A DNA stretch of 64,000 bases from Streptomyces sp. NBC_00513 (GTDB lineage: Bacteria > Actinomycetota > Actinomycetes > Streptomycetales > Streptomycetaceae). Shown here one piece after another: positions 49,063 to 57,683 of the stretch (positions within the stretch are counted from its first letter, which is position 1; each line of letters starts with the position of its first letter). A program made the translations under genes and the position numbers. The stretch covers positions 2,232,001-2,296,000 of the forward strand of contig NZ_CP107845.1 in the NCBI RefSeq assembly GCF_041431415.1, given 5' to 3'. The notes beneath the pieces are model-generated. The model did not search any database, had not been told where the DNA came from, and was given only the letters and a program-made list of their open reading frames with translations.

Positions 49063-49464
49063 ATGGGATCCGGACCGGCGCCGTCGCGCGTCACGGCCGC
49101 CTGGGCGACGACGACGCTCCTGGCCGCCGTCCTCCTCGGCTGCGGCGGCGGGGTCGGGCCGTCCGCCGACGCCCCGACCCCCGCCGGCACCCCGCCCCAA
49201 CGGCTCTGCGCCGACCTGATCACGCACTGGGCCGGGGTGACCCTCGACGCCGCCGACGGCACGGACGCCGTCGGCCTCGACTACCAGGCCATGGGGCTGT
49301 CCGGCGACCAGTACGAGATCCTGCGCGCCGTCCTCGACGGGGCCCGCGCCGTACGGCGGGACGAAGGCGCGCCGGCGGCCCGCGCGTTCGGCGCCCGCGA
49401 GGCGGAGCGGCGCTGCGCGGAGCGATACCGCTCCGGCGCCCCGACCGACGGGCCGTGGCGATGA
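49063..49464 (+). CDS. Small putative lipoprotein
   Basis: 133 aa. Lipoprotein signal TAAWATTTLLAAVLLGC with lipobox LLGC (Cys27), then a Pro/Gly linker and a helical mature part with two cysteines (RLCADLITHWAGVTLDAADG; RRCAERYRSG). No known domain. The stop overlaps the next gene's ATG (ATGA at 49461-49464), so the two are translated together; both probably act at the cell envelope. Confidence 0.78.
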   Translation: MGSGPAPSRVTAAWATTTLLAAVLLGCGGGVGPSADAPTPAGTPPQRLCADLITHWAGVTLDAADGTDAVGLDYQAMGLSGDQYEILRAVLDGARAVRRDEGAPAARAFGAREAERRCAERYRSGAPTDGPWR

Positions 49465-50105
49465 GCGGCGGCATCGGTCCGGTCGAGCCCGGCGAGGGCA
49501 CCGCGGGCCGTGAGAGCCACGAGGGTCCGGACATCGGACGCCCCGCGCCCGCCGCCGCCCGGTGGGCCCGCGCCCGTTACGCGCGCCACCGGCGGGCCGT
49601 CCTGGTCCTGGGCGGGCTGACCTGCGCGGCCGTGCTGGCCGCGGGCGCCGTCCGGTTGTACGCGGACCGGCCGCGGCCCGTGCCGTACGTCCCTCCGGCG
49701 CCGTCGCAGGTGGTCTCCCTGAGCTATCTCGAACCCGTGGAACCTCCCCCCGCGGACGCGGCCTTCGCGTTCACTGTCCGTGTGCGGAACGCCTCCGCAG
49801 GCCCCGTCGCGGTGGAGGGCATCGACCAGCCGTCCCGGGCACTGAGGGTGATGATCCGGCCACCGCTGCCGGTCACGGTGGGTGCGGGGGAAGCGCGCGA
49901 GGTCGTCGTCCGCATTCTGGCGACCGACTGCGTGCATGTGGCACGGAATTCCGGACTCCCTTTTCTGGAAGTGACCCTCAGTAATGGATTCCGGAAAGAG
50001 CGGCACAGTTACATCCCGGGTGACCGATATGCCAGGGATCTCTCCGTCGCCCTGACCAGGGCCTGTCCCGAAGATCGAGACATGACGGACACCCCGCCGT
50101 CATGA
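49461..50105 (+). CDS. Single-pass membrane protein, function unknown
   Basis: 214 aa. A cytosolic acidic N terminus, a basic RARYARHRR segment, one membrane helix (AVLVLGGLTCAAVLAAGAVRLY, about 48-69), and a short extracellular beta-rich domain (FAFTVRVRNASAGPVAVEGIDQ ... RVMIRPPLPVTVGAGEAREVVVRI ... TDCVHVARNSGLPFLEVTL). The pattern resembles a small immunoglobulin-like or transglutaminase-accessory fold. Coupled to the lipoprotein gene by a 4-bp overlap. GTG 49455 is a possible earlier start. Confidence 0.72.
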   Translation: MSGGIGPVEPGEGTAGRESHEGPDIGRPAPAAARWARARYARHRRAVLVLGGLTCAAVLAAGAVRLYADRPRPVPYVPPAPSQVVSLSYLEPVEPPPADAAFAFTVRVRNASAGPVAVEGIDQPSRALRVMIRPPLPVTVGAGEAREVVVRILATDCVHVARNSGLPFLEVTLSNGFRKERHSYIPGDRYARDLSVALTRACPEDRDMTDTPPS

Positions 50106-50405
50106 GCAAAACCCGCCAGACGCCTGGAAAGTCAGTACTTAAACCTGCCCATGCTCCTGCCGCATCTCAGCATGCGGACAAGACGAACCGGCCGGAATTC
50201 CCCCGTTCCACCCACAGAGATCCGCTATGTATTACGCCGTGGCATAACAAGAGAGTCACATCATTGGCCTCAGCCCTCCATAACGTCCGAAGTCCCGCTT
50301 AGAGTCACGGCCAGTCACCGCGACCACCGGATTCCTTTCAGTTCGGTTCCCCGCGTTCGACACGGTGCGTCCCACGGGGGACGCAGTGCCAGGAAAGGAC
50401 TGATC
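50106..50405 (+). promoter_or_regulatory. Leader region of the livKHMGF operon
   Basis: 300-nt gap that is less GC-rich than the rest. An inverted repeat CCGCAT/ATGCGG around 50159-50176 could terminate the preceding operon. Just before livK, TGCGTCCC/GGGACGCA (50366-50385) forms a hairpin, and TCCTTTC (50333-50339) is complementary to GAAAGGA of the livK ribosome site (50393-50399), so the site could be paired. No confident -35/-10 found. Confidence 0.4.
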
Positions 50406-51638
50406 GTGCGTCAGCGTTCTCTCATTGCCGTGACCGCCGCGCTCGCCGCGGGCGCCCTCACCCTCACCGCCTGTGGCTCCCGCGACGACAAGGGTGGTGA
50501 CACCGCCGGCGGCGCCACCGCCACGGTCGTCATCGGCGTCGACGCCCCGCTCACCGGTGACCTCTCGGCCCTCGGCCTCGGCATCCGCAACTCCGTCGAC
50601 CTCGCGGTGCGCCAGGCCAACGAGAAGAAGACCGTCCCCGGCGTCACCTTCAAGATCGAGGCGCTGGACGACCAGGCGCAGGCCTCTTCCGGCCAGCAGA
50701 ACGCCACCAAGCTCACCGCCAACAAGGACGTCGTCGGCGTCGTCGGCCCGCTGAACTCCTCGGTCTCCGAGTCGATGCAGAAGGTCTTCGACGACGCGAA
50801 GCTCGTCCAGATCTCCCCGGCCAACACGAGCCCCTCCCTCTCGCAGGGACCCAAGTGGGCCACCGGCGAGAAGACCCGCACCTACAAGAGCTACTTCCGC
50901 ACCGCCACCACGGACGCCATCCAGGGCCCGTTCGCGGCGCAGTACCTCTTCAACAAGGCGGGCAAGAAGAAGGTCTTCATCATCGATGACAAGAAGACCT
51001 ACGGTGCCGGCCTCGCCGGAACCTTCAAGGGCGAGTTCACCAAGCTCGGCGGCGCCGTCGCCGGCGAGGGCCACATCGACCCCGAGTCCAAGGACTTCTC
51101 GGCCGTCGTGACCCAGGTCAAGAGCTCCGGCGCCGACGTCGTCTACTACGGCGGCGAGTACCCGGCGGCCGGCCCGCTCAGCAAGCAGATCAAGGCCTCC
51201 GGCGCCAACATCCCGCTCGTCGGCGGTGACGGCATCTACGACAAGAAGTACGTCGAGCTCGCCGGCGCCGGCGCCGTGGGCGACTTCGCCACCTCGGTCG
51301 GCGCGCCGGTCGAGAGCCTGCCCTCCGCCAAGGAGTTCATCGCCAACTACACCAAGGCCGGCTTCAAGGAGCCCTTCGCCGCCTACGGCGGTTACTCCTA
51401 CGACTCCGCCTGGGCGATCATCGAGGGCGTCAAGGCCGCCGTCGCCGCCAACGACGGCAAGCTCCCCACCGACGCCCGCGCCAAGGTCCTCGAAGCCGTC
51501 CAGAAGGTCTCCTTCGACGGCGTGACCGGCAAGGTCTCCTTCGACGAGTTCGGTGACGCGACCAACAAGCAGCTCACCGTCTACAAGGTCGAGGGCGCCG
51601 ACTGGAAGTCCGTCGAGTCCGGCACCTTCGGCGGCTGA
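50406..51638 (+). CDS. livK: Branched-chain amino acid ABC transporter, substrate-binding lipoprotein
   Basis: 410 aa. Lipoprotein signal with LTAC (Cys23). Periplasmic-binding fold type 1: VVIGVDAPLTGDLSALGLGIRNSVDLAVRQAN, VVGVVGPLNSSVSESMQKVFDDAKLVQISPANTSP, IIDDKKTYGAGLAGTFKGEF, ADVVYYGGEYPAAGPL. It captures Leu/Ile/Val (or relatives) outside the membrane and delivers them to LivHM. GTG 50406 with GGAAAGGA upstream. First gene of the five-gene operon; codon bias is strong (C-ending), suggesting high expression. Confidence 0.95.
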   Translation: MRQRSLIAVTAALAAGALTLTACGSRDDKGGDTAGGATATVVIGVDAPLTGDLSALGLGIRNSVDLAVRQANEKKTVPGVTFKIEALDDQAQASSGQQNATKLTANKDVVGVVGPLNSSVSESMQKVFDDAKLVQISPANTSPSLSQGPKWATGEKTRTYKSYFRTATTDAIQGPFAAQYLFNKAGKKKVFIIDDKKTYGAGLAGTFKGEFTKLGGAVAGEGHIDPESKDFSAVVTQVKSSGADVVYYGGEYPAAGPLSKQIKASGANIPLVGGDGIYDKKYVELAGAGAVGDFATSVGAPVESLPSAKEFIANYTKAGFKEPFAAYGGYSYDSAWAIIEGVKAAVAANDGKLPTDARAKVLEAVQKVSFDGVTGKVSFDEFGDATNKQLTVYKVEGADWKSVESGTFGG

Positions 51639-51686
51639 TCCCACCCGCCGGCCTCTGATCACCAGCCTGCCGGCACACCATCTCTG

Positions 51687-51720
51687 CCGCGCGGGGCGCG
51701 CACCATAGCGCCCCGCGCGG
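51687..51720 (+). terminator. GC-rich hairpin between livK and livH
   Basis: 13-bp perfect stem (arms 51687-51699 and 51708-51720) with an 8-nt loop in the 116-nt gap. Such a hairpin would lower transcription of the membrane and ATPase genes relative to the binding protein, or protect the livK 3' end. Confidence 0.65.
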
Positions 51721-51754
51721 TGTCACATCCGTCGAAAGACTCGGAGGACCTGCG

Positions 51755-52684
51755 GTGCACGAACTGCCGCAACAGCTGGTCAACGGCCTGCTACTGGGAT
51801 CCATGTACGGGCTCGTCGCCATCGGCTACACGATGGTCTATGGCATTGTCCAGCTCATCAACTTCGCCCACGGCGAGATCTTCATGACCGGTGGGTTCGG
51901 AGCCCTCACGGTCTGGCTGATGCTCCCCACCGGCACCACCATGTGGGTCGCACTGCCCCTCATGCTCATAGGCGCGGTCTTCGTGGCCACCACCATCGCC
52001 GTCGCGGCGGAACGCTTCGCGTACCGACCCCTGCGCAGCGCACCCCGCCTCGCACCCCTCATCACCGCCATCGGCCTCTCCATCGCCCTCCAGCAGGCGG
52101 TATGGGCCTGGTTCCCCGGTGCAACGAGCTCCCTGGTCTTCCCCGAGATCCCCGGCGGCCCCTTCCACCTCGGCAGCATCACCATTCAGACCGGTGACGT
52201 CTTCCTCATGATCGCCGCCCCCGTGTCCATGGCCTTCCTCGGCTTCTTCGTCAAGAAGACCCGCACCGGCCGCGGCATGCAGGCGACCGCCCAGGACCCC
52301 GACACCGCCAAGCTCATGGGCATCAACACGGACCGGATCATCACCACCGCGTTCGCCCTCGGAGCCGTCTTCGCCGCCGTCGGTGCAGTCGCCTACGGCC
52401 TCAAGTACGGCGAAGTCCAGTTCAAGATGGGCTTCCTGCTCGGCCTCAAGGCCTTCACCGCGGCCGTCCTCGGCGGCATCGGCAACATCTACGGCGCCAT
52501 GGTCGGCGGTCTCGTCCTCGGCCTCGCCGAAACCCTGACCACCGCCTACGTCGCCGACATCCCCGGCTTCGAACAGCTCGGCGGCCAGTCCTGGGGTAAC
52601 ACCTGGGCGTTCGTACTTCTCATCCTCGTGCTCCTCTTCCGGCCTCAAGGCCTGCTGGGCCAGCGCGTGGCGGACAGGGTGTGA
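51755..52684 (+). CDS. livH: Branched-chain amino acid ABC transporter permease LivH
   Basis: 309 aa, about eight membrane helices. LivH signatures: LLLGSMYGLVAIGYTMVYGIVQLINFAHGEIFMTGGF at the N terminus, RPLRSAPRLAPLITAIGLSI, the cytosolic coupling loop GRGMQATAQDPDTAKLMGINTDRII, and AAVLGGIGNIYGAMVGGLVLGLAETL. GTG start 51755 behind GGAGGA. Stop TGA overlaps the livM GTG (GTGA at 52681-52684). Confidence 0.95.
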   Translation: MHELPQQLVNGLLLGSMYGLVAIGYTMVYGIVQLINFAHGEIFMTGGFGALTVWLMLPTGTTMWVALPLMLIGAVFVATTIAVAAERFAYRPLRSAPRLAPLITAIGLSIALQQAVWAWFPGATSSLVFPEIPGGPFHLGSITIQTGDVFLMIAAPVSMAFLGFFVKKTRTGRGMQATAQDPDTAKLMGINTDRIITTAFALGAVFAAVGAVAYGLKYGEVQFKMGFLLGLKAFTAAVLGGIGNIYGAMVGGLVLGLAETLTTAYVADIPGFEQLGGQSWGNTWAFVLLILVLLFRPQGLLGQRVADRV

Positions 52685-54510
52685 CAACCATGACGACCAT
52701 CACCGCGGAAACCGCGACGACGACCACCGCACCGCAGAACAAGGGCTTCATCCCCCTCTCCGAGAAGACGGGCCGCGCCCTCGCCACCGCCGGCGGCGCC
52801 CTCACCGTCGTCTCCGCCTTCCTCGCCTGGACCTGGACCGCCGCCTTCCCCGGAGACCTCACGGTCTACGGCTACCCCGGCGGCATGCAGTGGCTCGTCC
52901 TCATCGGCGGCGCCCTCACCACGCTCTTCGCCCTCGCCTCCTACGGGGTCAAGGGCCTGGGTTGGATCGCCCCCGCAGGCACCGACGCGGCCATCAAGCT
53001 CGCCGCCCTCGCCGCCTTCGTCACCACCTGGTACACCGCCATCGCGATCGTGGTCGAGCTCGGCGCACTCGTCGACCTCGAACCCGGCGCGGGCGTCGCG
53101 GCCCTGGCCAGCCTCGCCGCGGTCATCGGCGCCTTCGCGCTCCCCTTCGAGCGCCCCACGCTCGAAGGCCCCGACCCGGACGACGGCGACTGGGACAAGT
53201 TCAAGCACAACGCCGGAAACCGCTGGACGACCTTCAAGGCCGCCTTCGTCTCCGGTCCGATCAAGCCGGCCCGCGTGCTCCCCGCCTGGGTGGAGATCCT
53301 CCTCATCGCCGCCGTCCTCGGCCTCGCCCTCACGGTGTTCACGTACGGCATCACCACCCCGTACCAGGAACTCTTCGTCGGCTTCCTGATCACGGCCGGA
53401 TTCGGCGCCGCCGCGATCAACAAGGCGGGCCTCATGGCCCGTCTGAGCACCCTCACCGCCCGGCACCGCAACGTCGCCCTCGTCGGCGCCTTCGCCGCCG
53501 CGGCCGCCTTCCCCCTCACCCAGACCGACGACCAGTACGCGAACCTCGGCGTCAACATCCTGATCTTCGCCACCGTCGCACTCGGCCTGAACATCGTGGT
53601 CGGCCTCACCGGCCTCCTCGACCTGGGATACGTCGCCTTCCTCGGTGTCGGTGCCTACACCGCCGCCCTGGTCTCCGGCTCGCCCAACTCCCCCTTCGGA
53701 GTGCACTTCCCCTTCTGGGCCGCACTCCTCGCCGGCGCCGTCGCATCGATGATCTTCGGTGTCCTCATCGGCGCCCCCACGCTGCGCCTGCGCGGCGACT
53801 ACCTCGCCATCGTCACCCTCGGCTTCGGTGAGATCTTCCGCATCTCCATGAACAACCTCGACGGTGTCTCCGGCCCCGACATCACCAACGGGCCCAACGG
53901 CATCGCCAACATCCCGAACATCAACATCTTCGGGTTCGACTTCGGCGCGGCACACACCATCGCCGGATTCACCATCGGCAGGTTCGCGAACTACTTCCTG
54001 CTGATGCTGCTCATCACCCTGATCGTGGTCCTGGTCTTCCGCCGCAGCGCCGAATCCCGCATCGGCCGCGCCTGGGTCGCCATCCGCGAGGACGAGACCG
54101 CCGCCGAGGCCATGGGCATCAACGGCTTCCGCGTCAAGCTCATCGCCTTCGCCCTCGGCGCCACCCTCGCCGGCCTCGCCGGCGCCGTCCAGGCCCACGT
54201 CCAGTACACGGTCACGCCCGACCAGTACACCTTCGCCAACGCCGTGCCCCCGAACTCCGCGTTCCTGCTCGCCGCGGTAGTCCTCGGCGGCATGGGCACC
54301 ATCTCCGGACCCCTCGTCGGCGGATCGCTGCTCTTCCTGATCCCCAACAAGCTCCAGTTCCTGGGCGAGTACCAGCTCCTCGTCTTCGGTGTCGCACTCA
54401 TCGTCCTGATGCGCCTGCGCCCCGAGGGCCTCATCCCCAACAAGCGCAACCAGCTCGAACTCCACGACTCGCTCGAAGCGCCCACAGTCCTCGGTAAGGC
54501 AGGGGTCTGA
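52681..54510 (+). CDS. livM: Branched-chain amino acid ABC transporter permease LivM (long form)
   Basis: 609 aa, longer than usual LivM (320-460 aa). The first ~240 residues are an extra hydrophobic region with several helices and a hydrophilic loop (DPDDGDWDKFKHNAGNRWTTFK); the canonical part follows: NIVVGLTGLLDLGYVAFLGVGAYTAAL, LRLRGDYLAIVTLGFGEIFRI, the coupling loop GRAWVAIREDETAAEAMGINGFRVKLIAFALGA, and ATPase-side end RLRPEGLIPNKRNQLELHD. GTG 52681 overlaps the livH stop; ATG 52690 is the alternative. Confidence 0.93.
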   Translation: MTTMTTITAETATTTTAPQNKGFIPLSEKTGRALATAGGALTVVSAFLAWTWTAAFPGDLTVYGYPGGMQWLVLIGGALTTLFALASYGVKGLGWIAPAGTDAAIKLAALAAFVTTWYTAIAIVVELGALVDLEPGAGVAALASLAAVIGAFALPFERPTLEGPDPDDGDWDKFKHNAGNRWTTFKAAFVSGPIKPARVLPAWVEILLIAAVLGLALTVFTYGITTPYQELFVGFLITAGFGAAAINKAGLMARLSTLTARHRNVALVGAFAAAAAFPLTQTDDQYANLGVNILIFATVALGLNIVVGLTGLLDLGYVAFLGVGAYTAALVSGSPNSPFGVHFPFWAALLAGAVASMIFGVLIGAPTLRLRGDYLAIVTLGFGEIFRISMNNLDGVSGPDITNGPNGIANIPNINIFGFDFGAAHTIAGFTIGRFANYFLLMLLITLIVVLVFRRSAESRIGRAWVAIREDETAAEAMGINGFRVKLIAFALGATLAGLAGAVQAHVQYTVTPDQYTFANAVPPNSAFLLAAVVLGGMGTISGPLVGGSLLFLIPNKLQFLGEYQLLVFGVALIVLMRLRPEGLIPNKRNQLELHDSLEAPTVLGKAGV

Positions 54511-54513
54511 CCC

Positions 54514-55403
<890 letters not shown>

Positions 55404-55407
<4 letters not shown>

Positions 55408-56120
55408 CCGCACTCCTGGAGGTCGAGGACCTCCGCGTCGCCTACGGCAAGATCGAAGCCGTCAAGGGCATCTCGTTCAGCGTCGACGCCGGCCAGATCG
55501 TCACCCTCATCGGCACCAACGGCGCGGGCAAGACCACCACCCTGCGCACGCTGTCGGGCCTGATCAAACCGCGCGGCGGCCAGATCAAGTTCCAGGGCAA
55601 GTCGCTCAAGAAGATCCCCGCGCACGACATCGTCGCGCTCGGGCTCGCCCACTCCCCCGAGGGGCGGCACATCTTCCCGCGCATGACCATCGAGGACAAC
55701 CTCCTGCTCGGCGCCTTCCTCCGCAAGGACAAGGAAGGCATCCAGCAGGATGTCCAGCGCGCTTACGACCTCTTCCCCATCCTGGGCGAACGTCGCAAGC
55801 AGGCCGCCGGCACCCTCTCGGGCGGCGAGCAGCAGATGCTCGCCATGGGCCGCGCGCTCATGTCCCGCCCGAAGCTGCTCATGCTCGACGAGCCCTCCAT
55901 GGGCCTCTCCCCGATCATGATGCAGAAGATCATGGCCACCATCGCCGAGCTCAAGTCACAGGGCACCACCATCCTGCTCGTCGAGCAGAACGCCCAGGCG
56001 GCGCTCTCCCTCGCCGACAAGGGCCACGTGATGGAGATCGGCAAGGTCGTCCTCTCCGGACCCGGCCGTGAACTGCTCGTCAACGAGGACGTCCGCAAGG
56101 CGTACCTCGGCGAGGACTGA
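55404..56120 (+). CDS. livF: Branched-chain amino acid ABC transporter ATPase LivF
   Basis: 238 aa. Walker A IGTNGAGKTTTLRTLSG, Q-loop region HIFPRMTIEDNLLLGAF, signature LSGGEQQMLAMGRALMSRP, Walker B LLMLDEPSMGLSPIMMQK, H-loop LLVEQNAQAALSLADKGHVMEIG. Pairs with LivG to power LivHM. Last gene of the operon; a strong terminator follows 14 nt after the stop. Confidence 0.97.
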
Positions 56121-56133
56121 TCTCCGCACCACA

Positions 56134-56176
56134 CGCGTGAGGCCCGCCACCGGATCCCGGTGGCGGGCCTCACGCG
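56134..56176. terminator. Bidirectional terminator between livF and pdtaR
   Basis: 19-bp perfect stem (arms 56134-56152 and 56158-56176) with a 5-nt loop between convergent genes. The longest perfect hairpin seen in the window. Confidence 0.85.
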
Positions 56177-56187
56177 TACCCGGGCCG

Positions 56188-56865
56188 TCAGCCCTTCGCG
56201 GCGTTCTTCTTCTCCTCGGCGTCCTCGATGACCGCCTCGGCGACCTGCTGCATCGACATGCGGCGGTCCATGGAGGTCTTCTGGATCCACCGGAACGCGG
56301 CCGGCTCCGTCAGCCCGTACTGGGTCTGCAGGATGCTCTTCGCCCGGTCCACCAGCTTGCGGGTCTCCAGCCGCAGCGAGAGGTCCGCGACCTCCTTCTC
56401 CAGCGCCCGCAGCTCCGCGAAGCGCGACACGGCCATCTCGATGGCCGGCACCACGTCGCTCTTGCTGAACGGCTTCACCAGGTACGCCATGGCGCCCGCG
56501 TCACGGGCCCGCTCGACCAGGTCGCGCTGCGAGAACGCGGTCAGCATCAGGACCGGGGCGATGGACTCCTCGGCGATCTTCTCGGCCGCGGAGATCCCGT
56601 CGAGGACGGGCATCTTCACGTCGAGGATCACCAGGTCGGGGCGGTGCTCGCGGGCCAGATCCACGGCGGTCTGGCCGTCGCCGGCCTCGCCGACGACGGC
56701 GTACCCCTCCTCTTCGAGCATCTCCTTGAGGTCGAGACGGATGAGCGCCTCGTCCTCGGCGATGACGACGCGCGTCGTCAGCGGCGGAACGTGCGACTGG
56801 TCGGCGTCGGGCGTGGGCGTCGACTCGTGCTCGGCGGTCACGGAGGGCTCCTCGTTGCGGGGCAT
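56188..56865 (-). CDS. pdtaR: ANTAR-domain response regulator (PdtaR-like)
   Basis: 225 aa. CheY-like receiver: acidic pocket VIAEDEALIRL (Glu37-Asp38), phospho-acceptor Asp82 in VILDVKMPVLDG, and conserved Lys in AYLVKPFSKSDV; a coiled helix (FAELRALEKEVADLSLRLETRKLVDRAKSIL) leads into the C-terminal ANTAR domain (GLTEPAAFRWIQKTSMDRRMSMQQVAEAVI). ANTAR proteins bind paired hexaloop hairpins in RNA and act on terminators. The partner kinase (PdtaS) is not in this window. An N-terminal extension of ~30 acidic residues precedes the receiver. Start ATG 56865 with GGGGGAG upstream. Confidence 0.94.
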   Translation of the reverse strand: MPRNEEPSVTAEHESTPTPDADQSHVPPLTTRVVIAEDEALIRLDLKEMLEEEGYAVVGEAGDGQTAVDLAREHRPDLVILDVKMPVLDGISAAEKIAEESIAPVLMLTAFSQRDLVERARDAGAMAYLVKPFSKSDVVPAIEMAVSRFAELRALEKEVADLSLRLETRKLVDRAKSILQTQYGLTEPAAFRWIQKTSMDRRMSMQQVAEAVIEDAEEKKNAAKG

Positions 56866-56900
56866 AACAAGCTCCCCCGAGCCTACCTAGCTGCGGTATC

Positions 56901-56929
56901 TTTGCGGCACGGAGGGTCTTCTGTATCCT
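56901..56929 (+). promoter_or_regulatory. Candidate promoter of the tRNA gene
   Basis: TTTGCG (56901-56906), a 17-nt spacer and TATCCT (56924-56929) put the predicted start about 7 nt before the tRNA 5' end at 56943. It fits a housekeeping promoter; TTGCGG one base downstream gives a 16-nt spacer. Confidence 0.45.
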
Positions 56930-56942
56930 CTGTTTCGAAGGG

Positions 56943-57015
56943 GCCCCGGTAGCCCAGTGGTAGAGGCGATGGATTCAAAACCCATTCAGCGTCGGTTCGA
57001 ATCCGACTCGGGGCA
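56943..57015 (+). tRNA. Class I-shaped tRNA with anticodon CAA (Leu)
   Basis: 73-nt cloverleaf: acceptor GCCCCGG/TCGGGGC (7 bp with one G-U), D-arm GCC/GGC around AGTGGTAG, anticodon arm ATGGA-TTCAAAA-CCCAT with anticodon CAA and an A-C mismatch at the bottom of the stem, a 5-nt variable loop (TCAGC), T-arm GTCGG-TTCGAAT-CCGAC, discriminator A; CCA is not encoded. CAA reads the Leu codon TTG, but bacterial tRNA-Leu normally has a long class II variable arm, which is absent here. Annotation software would probably call it tRNA-Leu; its true charging is uncertain. Confidence 0.85.
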
Positions 57016-57194
57016 CTCTCCTTCATTTTGAAGGTCGCGAGCCGATTTGATCGATCTTCACTCGTCACGGTGAACGAACCTTCGAGTCTCGACGAAGCCG
57101 ACGAAGACGGTCGAAGCTCGCACATGCGGAGCACAACCCTTCGATACGTGAACACGCCCTCGTCTTCCTTCGACGGGGCGAAACCAACCGATCC

Positions 57195-57581
57195 GTGGCA
57201 GAGCGGCTCGGAATTCCCCGCGGCACCGTCGGTTGGTGGCGGCACGAGGACCGTGAACGCCGCGGTGAGACGTACGTTGCCCCGACCGACTGCCCGATCC
57301 GTACGGGTCGCCAGTTCGATCTTCCCGCCTATGCCTACCTGCTCGGCCTCTACCTCGGCGACGGCCACATCATCTCCGTGCCGAAGCGGTACGAGTACCC
57401 GCGGTACTTCTTCACCAACACCTCGGACGACATCCGGCGTCTGTGTACCGACACGATGACCCGGGTCGGTGTCCGGTGGACGGTCCTGGCCCGGGGCGGT
57501 GATCCGTTCAACGTGTCCGTGGCTCGGAAGGAGTCGGTCGCGCTGATGGACGCGCACGTCGGGCCGAAGCACTGGCGATGA
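57195..57581 (+). CDS. Internally deleted LAGLIDADG homing-endonuclease-like protein (remnant)
   Basis: 128 aa from the first usable GTG. Frame: MAERLGIPRGTVGWWRHED is the second half of a helix-turn-helix; AYAYLLGLYLGDGHI is a LAGLIDADG motif with the catalytic acidic residue; then KRYEYPRYFFTNTSDDIRRL ... TDTMTRVGVRWTVL ... VARKESVALMDAHVGPKHW matches the C-terminal part of the ~230-aa family I remember from Streptomyces. Roughly 100 residues between LAGLIDADG and KRYEYPRYF are missing, in frame. The open frame extends upstream to 57051 and codes the first HTH helix (EHALVFLRRGETNRS), but without a start codon. Likely a decayed element behind the tRNA. Confidence 0.7.
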   Translation: MAERLGIPRGTVGWWRHEDRERRGETYVAPTDCPIRTGRQFDLPAYAYLLGLYLGDGHIISVPKRYEYPRYFFTNTSDDIRRLCTDTMTRVGVRWTVLARGGDPFNVSVARKESVALMDAHVGPKHWR

Positions 57582-57604
57582 CCGCGTCGGGCGGGCCCGA
57601 CGCG

Positions 57605-57667
57605 GTGCGGTGCGTGCGTGGTGTGGTGCGGTGCGTACGTGGTGCGGTGCGTGCGTGGTGCGGTGGC
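57605..57667 (+). repeat. Tandem GTGCGGTGCGTGCGTG repeats
   Basis: About three and a half units of a 16-nt motif GTGCGGTGCGTGCGTG with small insertions (GTGTG) and one G-to-A change, in the gap between the LAGLIDADG remnant and pyk. Lies just downstream of the pyk stop. Confidence 0.7.
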
Positions 57668-57683
57668 CTGGTCCGGGGCCGGG

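Noticed and set aside
50102..50302. 66-aa ORF starting at an ATGA overlap with the preceding gene
   Set aside because: Composition is unlike coding DNA here (AT-rich third positions, Lys/Asn/His/Thr-rich), no domain, no ribosome site; it lies in the liv regulatory region.
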